Of a DNA stretch of 64,000 bases, positions 32,161 to 44,184 are shown piece by piece. The DNA is from Strobilurus pachycystidiatus (Eukaryota > Basidiomycota > Agaricomycetes > Agaricales > Physalacriaceae): assembly GCA_019915135.1 (NCBI GenBank), contig JAHLMK010000019.1, positions 682,001 to 746,000 of the forward strand, given 5' to 3'. The notes beneath the pieces were generated by a model that was not told the DNA's origin, made no database searches, and worked only from the letters and a program-made list of their open reading frames with translations. Position 1 is the stretch's first letter; each line of letters begins with the position of its first letter. The translations under genes and the position numbers were made by a program.

Positions 32161-33001
32161 AGACAAAGCGGGCAGAGCCCGAAGGTAGCTGAGATAAATT
32201 TCTGCAGTGCGATGAACTCGCATAAAGCCAAATGCCTCAAGACATCATGAACGACGATAAATGGAAGGTGGACGTACCAGGCTGGGGTGGGTTCAGAATA
32301 CTGGGGTATACTGGGTGATGGCACGGTATAGCAGGCGTGGACTGAAGGACTGAGGATTCGTGAGCAAAAGTTCGGGACGAATCGATTGAGAAAGGGTGTC
32401 AGACAAAGCGGGCTGAGCCCGAAGGTAGCTGAGATGAGTGTCTGCAGTGCGAGAAACTCGCATAAAGCCAAATGCCTCAAGGCATCATGTAAAAAGGAAG
32501 GTTAGGGTGGGTGAACGTACCGTGAGCGAGCTGCCTTTCAAAGAGCCGCGTCACTTGACAGGTCCGGACGGGCAGGGGAACAGATCTGACTGCGCGTAAC
32601 ATTAAAGATGCAGCTACAGCGTCGAAGGTGGTGGACATACCGTAACTTTAGCGGCTCTCGGGTGAAAAATGACTGCATATTCGGCGTCGTATGCGGTGAA
32701 GAGTCAACGTGCTCCAGCAATGGCCTGTGTCGGTCCAGCATGAACGAGCAACGAGCTTGGGCCAAGCAACAGGTCGACGCCTGTCATAACGACGCGTATG
32801 GTATCTGTAGCGAAGTGAGCGAAAAGAAGAGGGGAATGACGAAAAAAAGGTGACGAAAAAAAGATCAGAAAAGCGGGTCGAGCCCGAAGGTAGCTGAGAT
32901 AGGTTTCTGCAGTGCGATAGACTCGCGTAAAGCCAAATGCCTCAAACATCATATACGAAAGAAGAAAAAGAAAAGAAAAGCTACGGGAAGGTAAACGTAC
33001 C
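32161..33001. repeat. Three diverged direct copies of a ~90-bp repeat
   Basis: Copies begin near 32161, 32401 and 32864. Each reads AGCGGG..GAGCCCGAAGGTAGCTGAGAT, then TTCTGCAGTGCGA or close, then CTCGC[AG]TAAAGCCAAATGCCTCAA. Each is followed 30-60 bases later by a CGTACC end. On the minus strand every unit runs from GGTACGT (donor-like) to CTGCAG (acceptor-like). Spacing is about 240 and 463 bases and the sequence between copies is not obviously repeated. Minus-strand frames here contain the repeated peptide RHLALCEF.ALQ because of the copies. Confidence 0.75.
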
Positions 33002-33382
33002 ACATAGTTAATGTTGCTCACAGCAAACGAGCTGTTTCGACTCAGCCGGGCATCGTCGCCCTTTGCTTGAGAATTGAGGCCGGCAGGAAAGCGGGCATGC
33101 AAATGGTCGAGAAGGAAGAGACGCGTCACAAAAAAGTCACTTTTTTCTCCTCGGGTGCCGGCCCGTATTTCCGTGAGGTGGTTGAACGCGGTAAGAACAT
33201 ATTCGTACAGCACTTAGCACTGCGCTTGATACTCTGAAGAGTCGCGTACATGCGGCACGAATTTGCTGTGGCTCGTCAGAAACATAGGGGAGCGATGGCA
33301 TCTCATTTTATTGCCATTTCCCAAGTCCAACGCGTCTACAGGCAGTCCGATACATAATCTACTATGAAGCTAACTCTGCAGG

Positions 33383-34913
33383 CTAGTCCCCACTACGGAA
33401 CTCTTTGATGTATAGCCCAGTTATTAGATCGTTGAATGTGAGACACAAGATACTAAGAAAACACACGGGTGAAGTCCAGCACAGGTTGCATCGATGATGA
33501 TAAAAGACGTACGTATGTGGGGTGAAACGCAGAAAATGAGCGAACGTGCCTGTTGAGAATGAGTGAGTGGTTGAACCGAGAAGGTCGACGATTGCACCTT
33601 TGTACCATCCAAGAGGGCCCTCTGTCTTGAAGATTTTGATGAGGGCGTCAATCGGATTGCTGTAAAGTACTCCGACGTGTCTTCCACTTGGCAGCACACG
33701 GGTGGGTTGGTTGTACATGCGAGTGAGTACCTGTGGTCCGGTGTAATCAGTCAGCTCATACTCTCTCAATGAAGGCACATACGGTGTCAGTCGGCTGCAT
33801 GGCGGCGAGCTAAGAGGGGAAATGAGATGACAGTTACACCACCGTGGCAGTGAGGCTCACCGCAACGAGGCCTGAAACAGAGCTACTGGCTAAGAATGTC
33901 CAAAAACTATCCGCGGGAAGGATTCCGTGTTCAATGAACTCCCGCTTAGCCCAAACGTATGTCGGAACTTGTACCTTGATATTATCATCAGAATCGGGCG
34001 TCCCAATGCCGGAACGAAGGTCTCGTACTGCTGATGCCGCAGCCGTGCGTATCATGGCTGCATGCACTCCACGAAGCAACCCTCGAGGACCCTCATCTTG
34101 AATGACCATTGAGAGCGCATGAAAAGAGTTTCGGTAATAGTGTTGAGTTCCGACAGGTAGAATGGGCGAGTAGGCCTAGCGATGCTCGTCAGAGAGTGCA
34201 TAACCAAACGGTCCTTGGAGATAGACCAACCTGCATTCGCGCTTTGATAAGAAACATGGGATTTCCGATAGCCGCTAGAAGTCATGTTAGTGCTAGCCAA
34301 GCGTCGAAGTCTAGGCTCGAACCTCCGATGACTCCAGTCGATGCTCCTGAGATCACAGATGTACCGAAGCTGTTTTCGAGTGGTGGCTTTCCGGCTAACA
34401 TGTTGATGGACTGCCTCATAGGCTCGTAGCATCCTATGGGAAATGTCAGTCCTCTCGACTCACCATATGAATGACCAATACCAGCCTAGCCGTATGCCGT
34501 TGACCAGAATCTAGATAGACATGTCAGTATAGAGATATCCTCGTGGCACGTCAGCTACCTGGTAGACGTACTGATAGAATCGTCAGTGGGTACGAGCATA
34601 CCCTATCGTGAGATACTTACAGCGGGACCCAGACCTCTCTGAATGCCTCTGATGCCCTCGTTTCGAGCTGTCTTCACCAGGACATCGAATGTATTTCGAT
34701 ATACCCGAGTTCCGCCGTCCTTTGCGAGCTCGCCCTGTAACTGGAGCCGCGTCTTGGCTACCTCAGCTGGGTTTGTGAACGTTACCTGGAGAATGTGCGC
34801 GGATGAATATCGTAGTCATGGGGTAGAGCGGGCAAGAGGGGACTTACAGCACCGCACGCAGCTAAGCCACCCAGAAAAAACGTCTCGACAATCGAGAGCG
34901 AGTTCGAGTTCAT
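33383..34913 (-). CDS. Mitochondrial carrier, Oac1-like (oxaloacetate/sulfate/isopropylmalate type)
   Basis: A many-exon gene. The pieces form the three tandem repeats of the mitochondrial carrier family: FFLGGLAACGA + VTFTNPAEVAKTRLQLQGEL (first P-x-[DE]-x-x-[KR] signature); a second repeat with VISGASTGVIGAAIGNP and FLIKARMQ; a third with SSVSGLVA + AMQPTDTVLTRMYNQ. The end is GTFAHFLRFTPHT + ILCLTFNDLITG. Linking segments (GIRGIQRGLGPA, YVYQ, ILVNGIRLG, RGLLRGVHAAMIRTAAASA, VQVPTYVWAKREF) follow the order of yeast Oac1, an inner-membrane carrier moving oxaloacetate, sulfate and alpha-isopropylmalate. One junction near 34435-34485 is problematic: family alignment requires CGGCTAG joined to GATGCTACG, which needs a non-canonical GC-AG intron or indicates a frameshift. 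Divergent from the MFS gene. Confidence 0.85.
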
Positions 34914-35706
34914 GTATCCCGTCGATGAAAGCACTGTTGGGACAACTTGGAAGTTCCGTGAAGATAGTCGCAGTTAGTAATTGTGAGTAAGACGCAAGGC
35001 CGAATGTGTGGCCGCTCGTGATGATAAATGTGCAGCATGATGTCGGCCTGATGAAACCAGTTAGACGCCGTTCATGGCCTGTAGGTATAATTAGTAGGAG
35101 TAGCCGCGAAGTTGGTGATGGGAAGCAGAAGCGAGGGGGTGTTTACGTAGAGACTAGGTAGAGACAAGTGTAGATGATCATATTCGTCTGATGGCCAGCT
35201 AGAGTCGCTGCTAGACGCCGATTGAAGAGTTGTTGAAGAGGGGAAAGGACCGTGAGAATTTGATCGGGCTTTGCCACTTGCCGCATCGAGCCCACTGCTC
35301 CGACCCCGTTCCAGTGACCATGCAACTACTTGCAATATCTGCGCGGAACCTCTAAGCTTCGATTATTTGGTTTACTGTTACTTACTCATCCTCGTTGAAC
35401 GCGGAACATAAGGGGCGATAGAGTTACCGGGAGCGTACAGCGTCTATCTCCTACTCTACGTGGTAAGCTATCTCATATTCTAAAAATTTGGATCCATGGT
35501 GTGCTTTGTTGAGGAAGCCCCCCCTCGGTGCCCAACGGATGCGAGTCCAATAATTATCGCCTCCCAAGTTCCATAGAAATCTCACAAAAGGTTCGCCAAC
35601 GTTCATCACAAACTGACTTCTCCCAATTCAGATTACGTACTCGACATGGGAAAACGACCTGGAAGGCTCACCTGTATCTTACTTCTGCACCCTCATCGTC
35701 GCAGTC
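34914..35706. promoter_or_regulatory. Divergent promoter region of carrier and MFS transporter
   Basis: About 790 bases between two divergent transporter genes. The minus frame at 35072-35335 is Ser-rich without a domain and probably non-coding. No specific operator was identified. Confidence 0.4.
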
Positions 35707-37788
35707 ATGTCGAAGGTTGTTGAGTCTGCCTCAAACAGCTCAGAGTCTGCTTCCCTCTCAACGGCGGAGCGGTACAAACTGGAGCGCCGAGTGGTACGGA
35801 AATTGGACTACACTATTCTCCCCGTTATGACTATGTTCTATCTGCTCTCTTTCCTGGTCAGTGTCTTGTGTATCTCTGTGTCGAATCTCTATGATTGACG
35901 CCTTCCAGGATCGCGCAAATATCGGTTCGTCCCCATGTTCATCACTGGTCAGAATTTTCATGCGCATGTGATAGGGAACGCGCGCGTTGCTGGTCTTCAA
36001 GCCGACTTGGGACTTACTGACACGCAGTACCAAATATGCGTCACTGTGCTCTTTGTGTGAGACTTTGTCTCTCGCCCACCTTGCAACTACAACTCACTCT
36101 TTCAAGGCCGTACATTTTTGCGGAATTGCCCGCAAACCTCCTCCTTCGCAAAATTGGGCCGAGATATCTGATGCCTGCGCTGCTTACGCTTTGGGGCATC
36201 ATCGTGACGCTGCAAGGTCTCTCACGGACATACGACGGCTTCGATGTCACTGATATAGTTCATAGGTCTTGTGTCCTCCTACGCGGAACTCATCGTGGTC
36301 CGATCTTTTTTGGGACTTGTTGAAGGTCCTATGTTCCCCGGCATCGTTCTTTTTCTTTCGGGATTCTACACGCGCGCTGAACTCTCTTTGCGGTACGATG
36401 AACGTTCAATGAAACATTACAGCGCTTCATCTGCTATACAGCCTGGCAGTTTTCTTCTCGTCTGCATCAGTATGACTAGTACCTTCATCATGCGGGTCTT
36501 TGCTCACCCCTCGCGTAGCTGTCTGGTGCATTCTCTGGACTCCTGGCCGCTGCTATCATGAACATGGATGGCCTAGGAAATAAAGCGGGATGGTCGTGGA
36601 TCTTCATACTTGTAGGTGCTTTGTTTGCGCGCCTTCATCTCGAATCTGATCTGTAATTGTAGGAAGGGATATTCAGCGTCAGTGTGGGCGTCATCGGATT
36701 CTTCGTTGTACCCTCAACGCCCCGGGACGTCCTCTTCATGACTGAGAGCGAGAAAGAGTCAGTCTCAGTCTCTGCGCTCATACCTATCTATGTGTTCATG
36801 TTGTTGACTTAGCATTCTGGCTCGACGCCTTGAGCGGGATAAAATATCAATCAATGGAAACGATCACTTCAGTTTCCGAGAGGTTTTCAAATCGCTCAGA
36901 TCTCCCCAGGTGTTGATCATATTCGTCATGTTCTATATGATAGGGACAATGCTGTACGGGCTGGGATTGTTCCTTCCTTCCCAGGTCAAGCAACTGGGCT
37001 TCACTCCTACCAAAACACAACTTCTAAGCGTTGGCCCATTCGCTTCTGGCTTTTTCGGTAAGCGCCTTTGTCCTTGACCTTTTCTGTTGTGCCACTAACG
37101 TGTCGGTGACAGTCACTCTAATTTCTGCTTACTTCTCCGACCGTTACAATGCCCGTGCGCTTCCCGCCGCGTTGTTGTCCTGTCTACCAGTGGCAGGATT
37201 TGCCATGTATCTGAGTACGTTCATCGCCCCCATCCAACGTATCCACTCTTTTACCTGTATTCCAGAGGCAGAGAGTAAATTTGTCTCGTACGGCTCGATG
37301 TTTCTCGCTGTACCCGGCGTGTATGCTACTGTACCGGTGGTTGCCGCTTGGATGTCTAACAACTCTGAGCCTTACTACCGTCGCGCGACCAGTATTGCTC
37401 TCGGGTTCATCGCGACTAACTCCGTGAGATGGTTTACACGAGCTCCGTGCGGATGACTGACTTCTCATAGGGTGGTATTACGAGCACCTGGCTTTTCCCG
37501 ACGAAGGAGGGCCCCAAGTTCACGAAGACGACGATTATCAACCTTGTCTTGTGCGTTTCACCGATATGGAAAGTGTACTGCGAATTCACTGACGTCGCTA
37601 GTTCGAGTACGGTCATTGTTTTGGCTGGTGTAAACGCACTTTACCTCTCCAACATGAACGCGAGGAAACACAAAAACCGTGCAAACATCTTGGCCCCGTA
37701 TACGAATGGAGAAAACAAGGAAGACGGCGAAACGAGGGCTTGGATGGAGCTGGGAGACCGGCACCCAGATTTCCGTTACACAGTCTAG
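35707..37788 (+). CDS. MFS transporter, anion:cation symporter (Dal5/Tna1-like) family
   Basis: Multi-exon gene from ATG 35707 (MSKVVESASNSSESASLSTA) to TAG at 37786. Exon 1 ends at 35856 and further exons follow GT..AG introns of 45-65 nt. The protein begins with a cytosolic tail and RRVVRKLDYTILPVMTMFYLLSFLDRANIGNARV, whose DRANIGNA motif after helix 1 is the ACS-family signature. Later segments include QYQICVTVLFVPYIFAELP, NLLLRKIGPRYLMPALLTLW, GLVEGPMFPGIVLFLSGFY, RDVLFMTESEK in the central loop, and a second half with VTLISAYFSDRYNAR. Yeast relatives import nicotinate, allantoate, pantothenate or biotin across the plasma membrane; the substrate here is not predictable. Twelve helices are expected. 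Confidence 0.88.
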
Positions 37789-38378
37789 AGTCACCCTTGG
37801 TATATATTGTCTAATGTGGTATCGGTAATCGGAATACATACTAATATTAGAACAAGGCGGATGGGCGGACGGCGGATGGCGGATGGCCCCGTCCGGTTTT
37901 TTGAGTAGGTCGGGAACACTTTACACAATCGTTCGCGTACTGCTGATTGCTTTAGTCGGGTACTATTTGTACAACCGTACGCAACCTTTATCTTAAGCCG
38001 TACCCGAACTATCTCGTCGACCCTACAAGTCACCTTCTTCAAACCATTCCCGTAGTGTTCTAGAAACACGCTCCGAAGTACTGAGGACCCCGGCCCGGAG
38101 CCTCTTTCAAACTCTTTCAGTGGGCATCTAGAAACATGTCGCGACCTCTTGGTGCGCAGGCCCAGTGAGAAGTCCGTGCATTGAGATCCATTGAGATCAA
38201 TTCCTTTTTTCTGAATGAACATCGATGCACCAGTTTGCCGGTTGAATGGAAAAATGTCCAACCATAACGATTGACGGACATTCTACACGAACCCGATGTT
38301 TTTCAATACAATATTTTCATTCATCGGTACTACTGTACAATATCCATCTAATGGAATCAAATTCATTGACATACATCA

Positions 38379-38860
38379 CTAAACTATGGCGTCCGCGCGC
38401 CCAGACAGGCGCGACATATGTGCCACCAATCCCGTTGCCACGCTTACCGCGGCCAAGCCCACTGCTATGTTTAACTGTGCCGATCCCGCTGCTGTGTTTC
38501 CCAGCGCCGCGGCCTGATGATCATATAGCGAGACATTGTTTGGTTTGGTACGTGGGGTGAATGGCAAGCCGCGCTCCTGCATGACGACGTCCACGTTGCG
38601 CGTCTCGTATATATGGACAAGGCGGCTGGCCATAGCCATGACACGCTTGTTGTCGACCACATCCATGCTGTACATGCGCTTGAGCATTTGAACGGTCGAC
38701 TGGTACGGGAATCCCAGAAACGCACGGAAAGGTCCACGAGCTGGAGATGACTGTGTCTGTGGTATAATTAGTGTGCTGTCCAGTGGAGAGATGAACCGGA
38801 TACGCGCTTTCCCATGTGCGCCAAGATTGCAGACCTCTCCGCGTTGAGACACAGGCTGAA
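38379..38860 (-). CDS. C-terminal exons of a small unrecognised protein
   Basis: The minus-strand frame ends at 38379 and reads back through FRAFLGFPYQSTVQMLKRMY and VVDNKRVMAMASRLVHIYE to a possible acceptor (TTTTTCAG) near 38851. The C-terminus LNIAVGLAAVSVATGLVAHM is a candidate membrane helix, so a tail-anchored protein is possible. Upstream exons probably lie between 38880 and 39050 (a frame with LFGDGHHYSGSLKLHW) but I could not close a full model or find a convincing start. Family unknown. Confidence 0.4.
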
Positions 38861-39050
38861 AAACGAATAGTTAGTGTCAGTGCAGAACAGTTGCAAACAA
38901 CGCACTGTTGGACTGTCCAATGTAACTTTAAGCTGCCACTGTAGTGGTGTCCGTCGCCAAACAACGAGTCGACGAGGCGGCGCGGTGGTCGAATTTTGCC
39001 TTTTCACTGTTTGCTTATTGTGGCGTAGAAGCGCGCGGTGGCATCCCACG

Positions 39051-40671
39051 ACGCTGCCAGCGAGTGGTTTGGACGGTTCGGGTTGATTGGCTTGAACACA
39101 GAGACTGGATTATGGTGTTGATCGACATAGTGGTAAGAGAATAAGTCACAAGGCAGCTTCCCCACGCGCTTGCGGACATGCCATCACAAGCACATGACAC
39201 CAAAGATTGCTCAAGAAAAACAAAAGACACAGAAAACACAAATTTGGATTTTGGAATTTGCATGATTACGCCAGAGGACAATGGAAATGGTCAAACCGTT
39301 CGAGGTAAAATGGTCAAAAGACAAAAACAAAAAGTGAGGTAATGGAATCGAATTGATCTGATTGTATTTGCTTGCATCGAATGTCTACGGATGAGTCCGA
39401 ACGAAGGCCAATGCACGGACTTCTCACTGGGGCGCAGGTCCCGTAGGATCAAATTTGCCGTTTCCGTATAGTTTTGGAAACACTACTGTCTTCTCATGAT
39501 CATCCGCCATGGCCACTGACTTACATCCTTTCCTGTATTCCTGTACCCAGTAATTTGGTGTCCAGTTTGATGATATCCCAGTATTCTGGGGGACAGTTCT
39601 ACGACGGTGTGTTGGGGTAGTGCAGCCGGCAACCTGAAGTGTGTATCCATGAAGACCGATCGGATGAACACTGCTTTACTTTGCCGTGCCGTGCACACTG
39701 GATGGAAGATGAGCACTAGCTGCCCCTTCCATGTAGCTAGCATCAATGTTAGTCTCTCTCGCTGAGTCTGGATGCTGAAGATCAATGTCAACGCCACTCA
39801 CACTGGCAGTGGAGTACAGTACTACGGGATACTTTATGGTCTTATTACGCAACACCCGCCGAGGGTGCTACGCGTTGTACTGCTTCCTGAGTCCGGGACA
39901 TATTACCATGATAGCACGGGCACTATCCAAATGAATGGTCGCGAAGCTTTTTGAAAACGGTTCGCGTTGCTCAATCTTGACCGTACGGGACTGCTTAGTT
40001 CGTGGATCCGGGTATGACCAAAAGAAGAACACGCGTCAATTCACTTGCTGGGTACCCGAAGTGCTGTTGGATAAATTTGCGTGCCCATCTGGAGAAGTGA
40101 CGCAACTCGCTTTGGAAACAAGTCGGGTCGTGTTGACAAAACAGTACTCGACGCATGGCACAGATCGTACGGGTGCACTCGTAGCAAAATTCTCACGCTT
40201 ACGTAATCAATCCGCCATCCGCCCACGCCAGGTCCTACATTTTGTACAATATGGGTAATCGATAGCACTACGATTCGCTTTGCATTCTTCCTATTGATGG
40301 ATTCTTGTCGCTCCGTACGTTTCATTCGTCTCCGCATGTCAGAGCGGGACGGGACCTAGGATCGAATCTGACACCGAATTTATTCTGAGAAGTACCATGG
40401 ATACGAAACGCTTCAACTCTACCAATCTATCGACCATGGTCGCAAGTTGGAAGGGAGTGGATACCATTGGACAGTGGACAAGACGTTCTACATTCCCTGT
40501 GAGAGGTCGTGGTCAATCGGGCGCGAATCCTCGGACGGTGCATATGCTCTCGAATTTGCTGGTGAGATGTTGACTCGACGGTGAACTTGTGACTGTATTC
40601 AATTGGACATTTCACGATGGACTCTGTAGGTATCAAAAGGCTGTAGCTTCAAGAACAAAGTCATCTTCGTC
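39051..40671. other. 1.6-kb stretch without a supportable gene
   Basis: Only short featureless frames. A 27-bp stretch at 39409-39435 is an inverted near-copy of 38157-38183 (see findings). Confidence 0.4.
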
Positions 40672-40779
40672 GGCAGAGTGGCTGAGTGGTCTATAGCGTG
40701 TGACTCAAGCGAAAGCTTACCTGAACAACAGGTTTCTCATCCTCGTATGAGGGCATGGGTTCGAATCCCATCTCTGTCA
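40672..40779 (+). tRNA. tRNA-Leu (CAA) with a short intron
   Basis: Acceptor stem GGCAGAG/CTCTGTC pairs fully (one G-U). The D arm is GGCTGAGTGGTCTATAGC. The anticodon loop starts CTCAAG (anticodon CAA) after stem TGTGA, whose partner TCTCA gives one T-T mismatch. A long variable arm CCTC-GTAT-GAGG marks a class II tRNA, and the T arm ATGGG-TTCGAAT-CCCAT is perfect. Discriminator A fits Leu. About 24 bases after position 37, starting CGAAAGCTTACC, form the intron usual in fungal tRNA-Leu(CAA); AAGC-GAAA-GCTT can pair at the splice region. A T5 run at 40782 is the terminator. Confidence 0.9.
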
Positions 40780-41054
40780 TCTTTTTAGCTCGAATGAAGA
40801 CGATTTATTTGCGCCACACTGTTCAAATTGCAGGAAATTGAACTGAAGCGAGAGCAATGACTTTGTGAGCGATGAGGATGGCTCAATTTGGATCGATCAC
40901 ATTTTCGATCACTGATCCAATATGGCCATAGCGATCGCCTATCCTTTTGCCATCACCAGCTCCTTGGTTGAGGCTGTCTCTACACATCGCACATCGATAG
41001 GCGCGGTGTTGACGCGACACTACTCTCGCTTATCCCGACATTCTGCTTAGCAGG

Positions 41055-43330
41055 ATGTCTTTTCTGGACTCGTTTGCCAAGACGATCTTTCCTCAGCTTG
41101 ATAACATCTCTCTTGAGGAAAATCCAAAGGCTTGGTGGGCCGAAAAGGACAAACAGACCAGACAGAGATATGATACCAGTCAGCCCCTGCCCCTTCACTC
41201 CTACCGCGACCAATCTCCCGAATTCTACCAGACTTACCTCAACGAGGATGTCCTGCTCGAGTTCATCTCGGCCCGACGCATAACAACCGCAGGGCAGCTT
41301 GAGCATTCGCGCCTTTTCGTCGACTTACTCGCCGAGGACGATTTCGAAACCACATGGATCGCGCTGTCACCAGAGGAGCAGGAGAAGCACTTCCATGCCG
41401 CGTTCAAGGCAACGGAGAATGCTTTCGACTACAGCACGATTACGACGGGCAAGTCCGACTGCCCAGAGCTCAACCGAGACGCGCTGTTTCGCGAGTCAGG
41501 CCGTGGCTTCATCGACTTGATGCGCGATTGTGTTCTTTCCGACAACAGCAAGGTCCCCAATCAGCCTGCAATTCTCGTCAACACGCGTTTTGACCAAATC
41601 ATCGGCTACAAGGCGAACGATCAACTCCAGAGCCGAGTAGCCATGCACTCCATGGCACGAATGACCAGAACGGCTTACATCGGTGCGTCAACTTGGCAAT
41701 AATGGGCTAGGCATACCTAATCACCGTGTAGAGACCTTCGTATACGCGGCCACCCTCTTCTCCAAAGGCGGCAAACTCGATTTCAAACTCTTCACCACCG
41801 AACACTCCAAGACCAAGCCCACTCTCAGGGCGAATGCTGCCGCAATGGACGAGGCAATGGGGCCGACGTTGGGCAAGGAGTACAGGAAGGCTCATCTGAA
41901 AAGGCGCAAGGAGATGGGACTGTACTGCCAATACTGTCTCAAGGAGGAGAACAAGTCTGTCACGGGCAAGATGACGGTGTGTTCGCGCTGCAAAGCTCTT
42001 GGACGGGAGATTCGGTATTGCGGACGCGACTGCCAGACTGCCGATTGGAAGCACCATAAGCAAGAGTGCGGAAAGCCTCTGGGTACGTCTTATTTGTATC
42101 GAGGCAGACCTGTCCTCATTGTTCGCAGACATATCTGCTGCCTTGGCCGACGTTCACCTCAAGAATAAAGGACCAGAGCGAATTCGTCGCCACGATATTC
42201 CCGACTGTCCCGCCGGCCACAAGCGCTCTCCTCACCTGATCCGTCACATCGAACACCTCGAGTCCCATCCTCGACAAGACTATCACCGTGACTTCGAGGG
42301 TGATGAGTTCAATTCCGTCTCTCTCGACGAACTTTCCGGTGCCACTGTCTTCATCCACATGCGCAATATTCTCTTCACCACGACCGGACCCGGCGCAGAA
42401 GAGGCCCTCCTCTACATCTATCGTGTCTTGCAGAACTACGCCCCCGGTGGCTTTGGTGAGGCTGGTTTGCAGGCGCAGCTCAAGCGCGAGTACGGGATCC
42501 CCCTTTGGAACCGAATGCAGAAACTTTTGGCGAAGGGTTCGCCGTATCCTATGAGAGATATCTCACGAGTGGAGATGGACGTGGTGCTGATGTCGTTGAA
42601 GAAGGGGCCTCGGTTCAAGGAGGAGCTGATGGGGTATACGATTGGGGAGGGCAGCACGTACATGAAGGGCGTCATGGTCGGTCCACTCAAAGATCTGATG
42701 GTGAAGGTCGAGTGGCCGAGGGAGGCTGGACCGACGCCTATCATCTTGAAACGAAGCGACAACCGCAAGGCGACGGGTACCAAGGCCGTAGGGCCCAACT
42801 TCCATATTCCTCCAGCCACAGACAGCGTCGAAGGCGGTTTCTATCACGCCGAGTACTGCAATCTCTCCGCGCAGATCAAGTTTCTCCAGATGAACCCCTC
42901 TGCGGACTATATGATCTGGGGACACCCCGAGTCACCCGACGCGCCAATGGCACTCGAGTTCAGCGACTTTCGGCTCGCGCATATCTTCCTATACTACCGA
43001 CACATGCTTTTCAAGTTCGGCGCATATCAGTTCGACGCCCTCGTCTACATCATCATGGCGCTGATACCTGTCTTGAGGCGACAGAAGGTACCGGAGGAGG
43101 TGCTGTTGAGGCAATTGGGACGAGAGTATGATCCTCATTACGTTGAGCTGGCGAGGAAGGCGATCTCGAGGAGGAAGAGTGATGGGAAGGAGATCTACAC
43201 GAGGCGGGATGGGAAGGAGTTTTTGATGGGGGAGATTCCGATGAAAGGAGGGGACATTGTCGTCGACCTCATGCACCAGTTGAGGGATGCGGGGAGGTTT
43301 ATGGAGATTTTGGCGCACATGAAGGATTGA
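41055..43330 (+). CDS. MYND zinc-finger protein, larger type
   Basis: Three exons (41055-41682, 41732-42082, 42129-43330) sum to 2181 nt, exactly 726 residues. The MYND finger spans about residues 281-320: LYCQYCLKEENKSVTGKMTV, then CSRCKALGREIRYCGRDCQ and ADWKHHKQEC, with all expected Cys/His ligands. Residues 1-275 and 330-726 match no catalytic domain I know; no SET motifs are visible. The C-terminal part is charged and helical (RRQKVPEEVLLRQLGREYD). MYND proteins generally act as scaffolds. Gene start is the first ATG of an open frame with a clean upstream stop. Confidence 0.88.
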
Positions 43331-43560
43331 TAGGTGGAGAGTTGCCGGACTCAATGCTCCCAGCGCGGTCATTGGTGTCCGTTCCAGTCTTCTATCAGCA
43401 CCGCCTCTGTTATCGCCAGCGTGCTCTATGCATGTGGGCCATCAGCATTTCAGGTCATGGAGAAGACCATTCACACGCACGAAGGATACCTTACCCACGC
43501 GTCATGTTCAAAAATAATGTACAACTGGAACAGCGTTCAATGTATGCGTATACAGTATCA

Positions 43561-44092
43561 TTACATTCCGAGTAGAGCAAGCACCACGCCTATAACACCC
43601 ACAACCATACTTGATCCACCCATGACGCTTTCGCCAGCTGCATTTGATGTGCTAGTCTGTGCAGCGGATGATGTCCCGCTGGAAGTGCGACTAGTCGAGC
43701 TCGGTGTGGGGGAGGTGACACTCGAAGTGATGACGCTAATTGAGACTCCAGAGGTGCTCGAGCTCGATCCGGAGGTCGATAAGGGCAAGCTCGGCGAGAT
43801 GGGGCTAACAGTAGGGGCGGAGCTAGTGGGTAAGGTTTCGGTGGGTAGGGAGATGGTCGACATTGAGAGTGAGAAAGTCGGTTGTGGGCTGGAAGAGACG
43901 GGGCTTGACTCGAAAGTCAAAGATCTGCAGTACGAGGACATTTAGAAAATTTCGAGGAGCTCAGGCAGTTATTACAACGCACGGAGTAGGGAGATGTACA
44001 GTGGTGTCCGTCGTTCCATCGGATGTGGTGTCAATAGGTTCAATGGTGTATGTACCCTCGGCAATGACAGTGCTGGCGGATAGGGCCAGCAT
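43561..44092 (-). CDS. Ser/Thr-rich, probably GPI-anchored cell-surface protein
   Basis: Exons 44092-43983 and 43924-43561 sum to 474 nt, 157 residues. The body after GTYTIEPIDTTSDG is almost wholly Ser/Thr with Pro and Val (VSSSPQPTFSLSMSTISLP and similar), a mucin-like stalk likely to be O-mannosylated. The end is GESVMGGSSMVVGVIGVVLA, a small-residue site followed by a hydrophobic tail, the GPI pattern. The start is odd: from 44092 the signal peptide is short (MLALSASTVIAEG), while the natural-looking start MMYISLLT at 44123 is out of frame by one base in a CCC run (44098-44100 area). Function is probably structural at the cell wall. Confidence 0.72.
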
Positions 44093-44175
44093 GCCAGTGG
44101 TGAGCAGGGAGATGTACATCATGGTCGTAAGGTCGTGAAATGATTGACGGTGTGTATGAGCCAGGTATGAGCCGT

Positions 44176-44184
44176 CTTTATATA
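44176..44184 (-). promoter_or_regulatory. TATA box of the GPI-protein gene
   Basis: TATATAAAG on the minus strand, about 55-85 bases upstream of the two candidate start codons at 44123 and 44092. Confidence 0.45.

Noticed and set aside
42505..43131. 208-residue plus-strand frame
   Set aside because: Alternative frame of the MYND gene's last exon; composition is Arg/Gly-rich and no family features are present.
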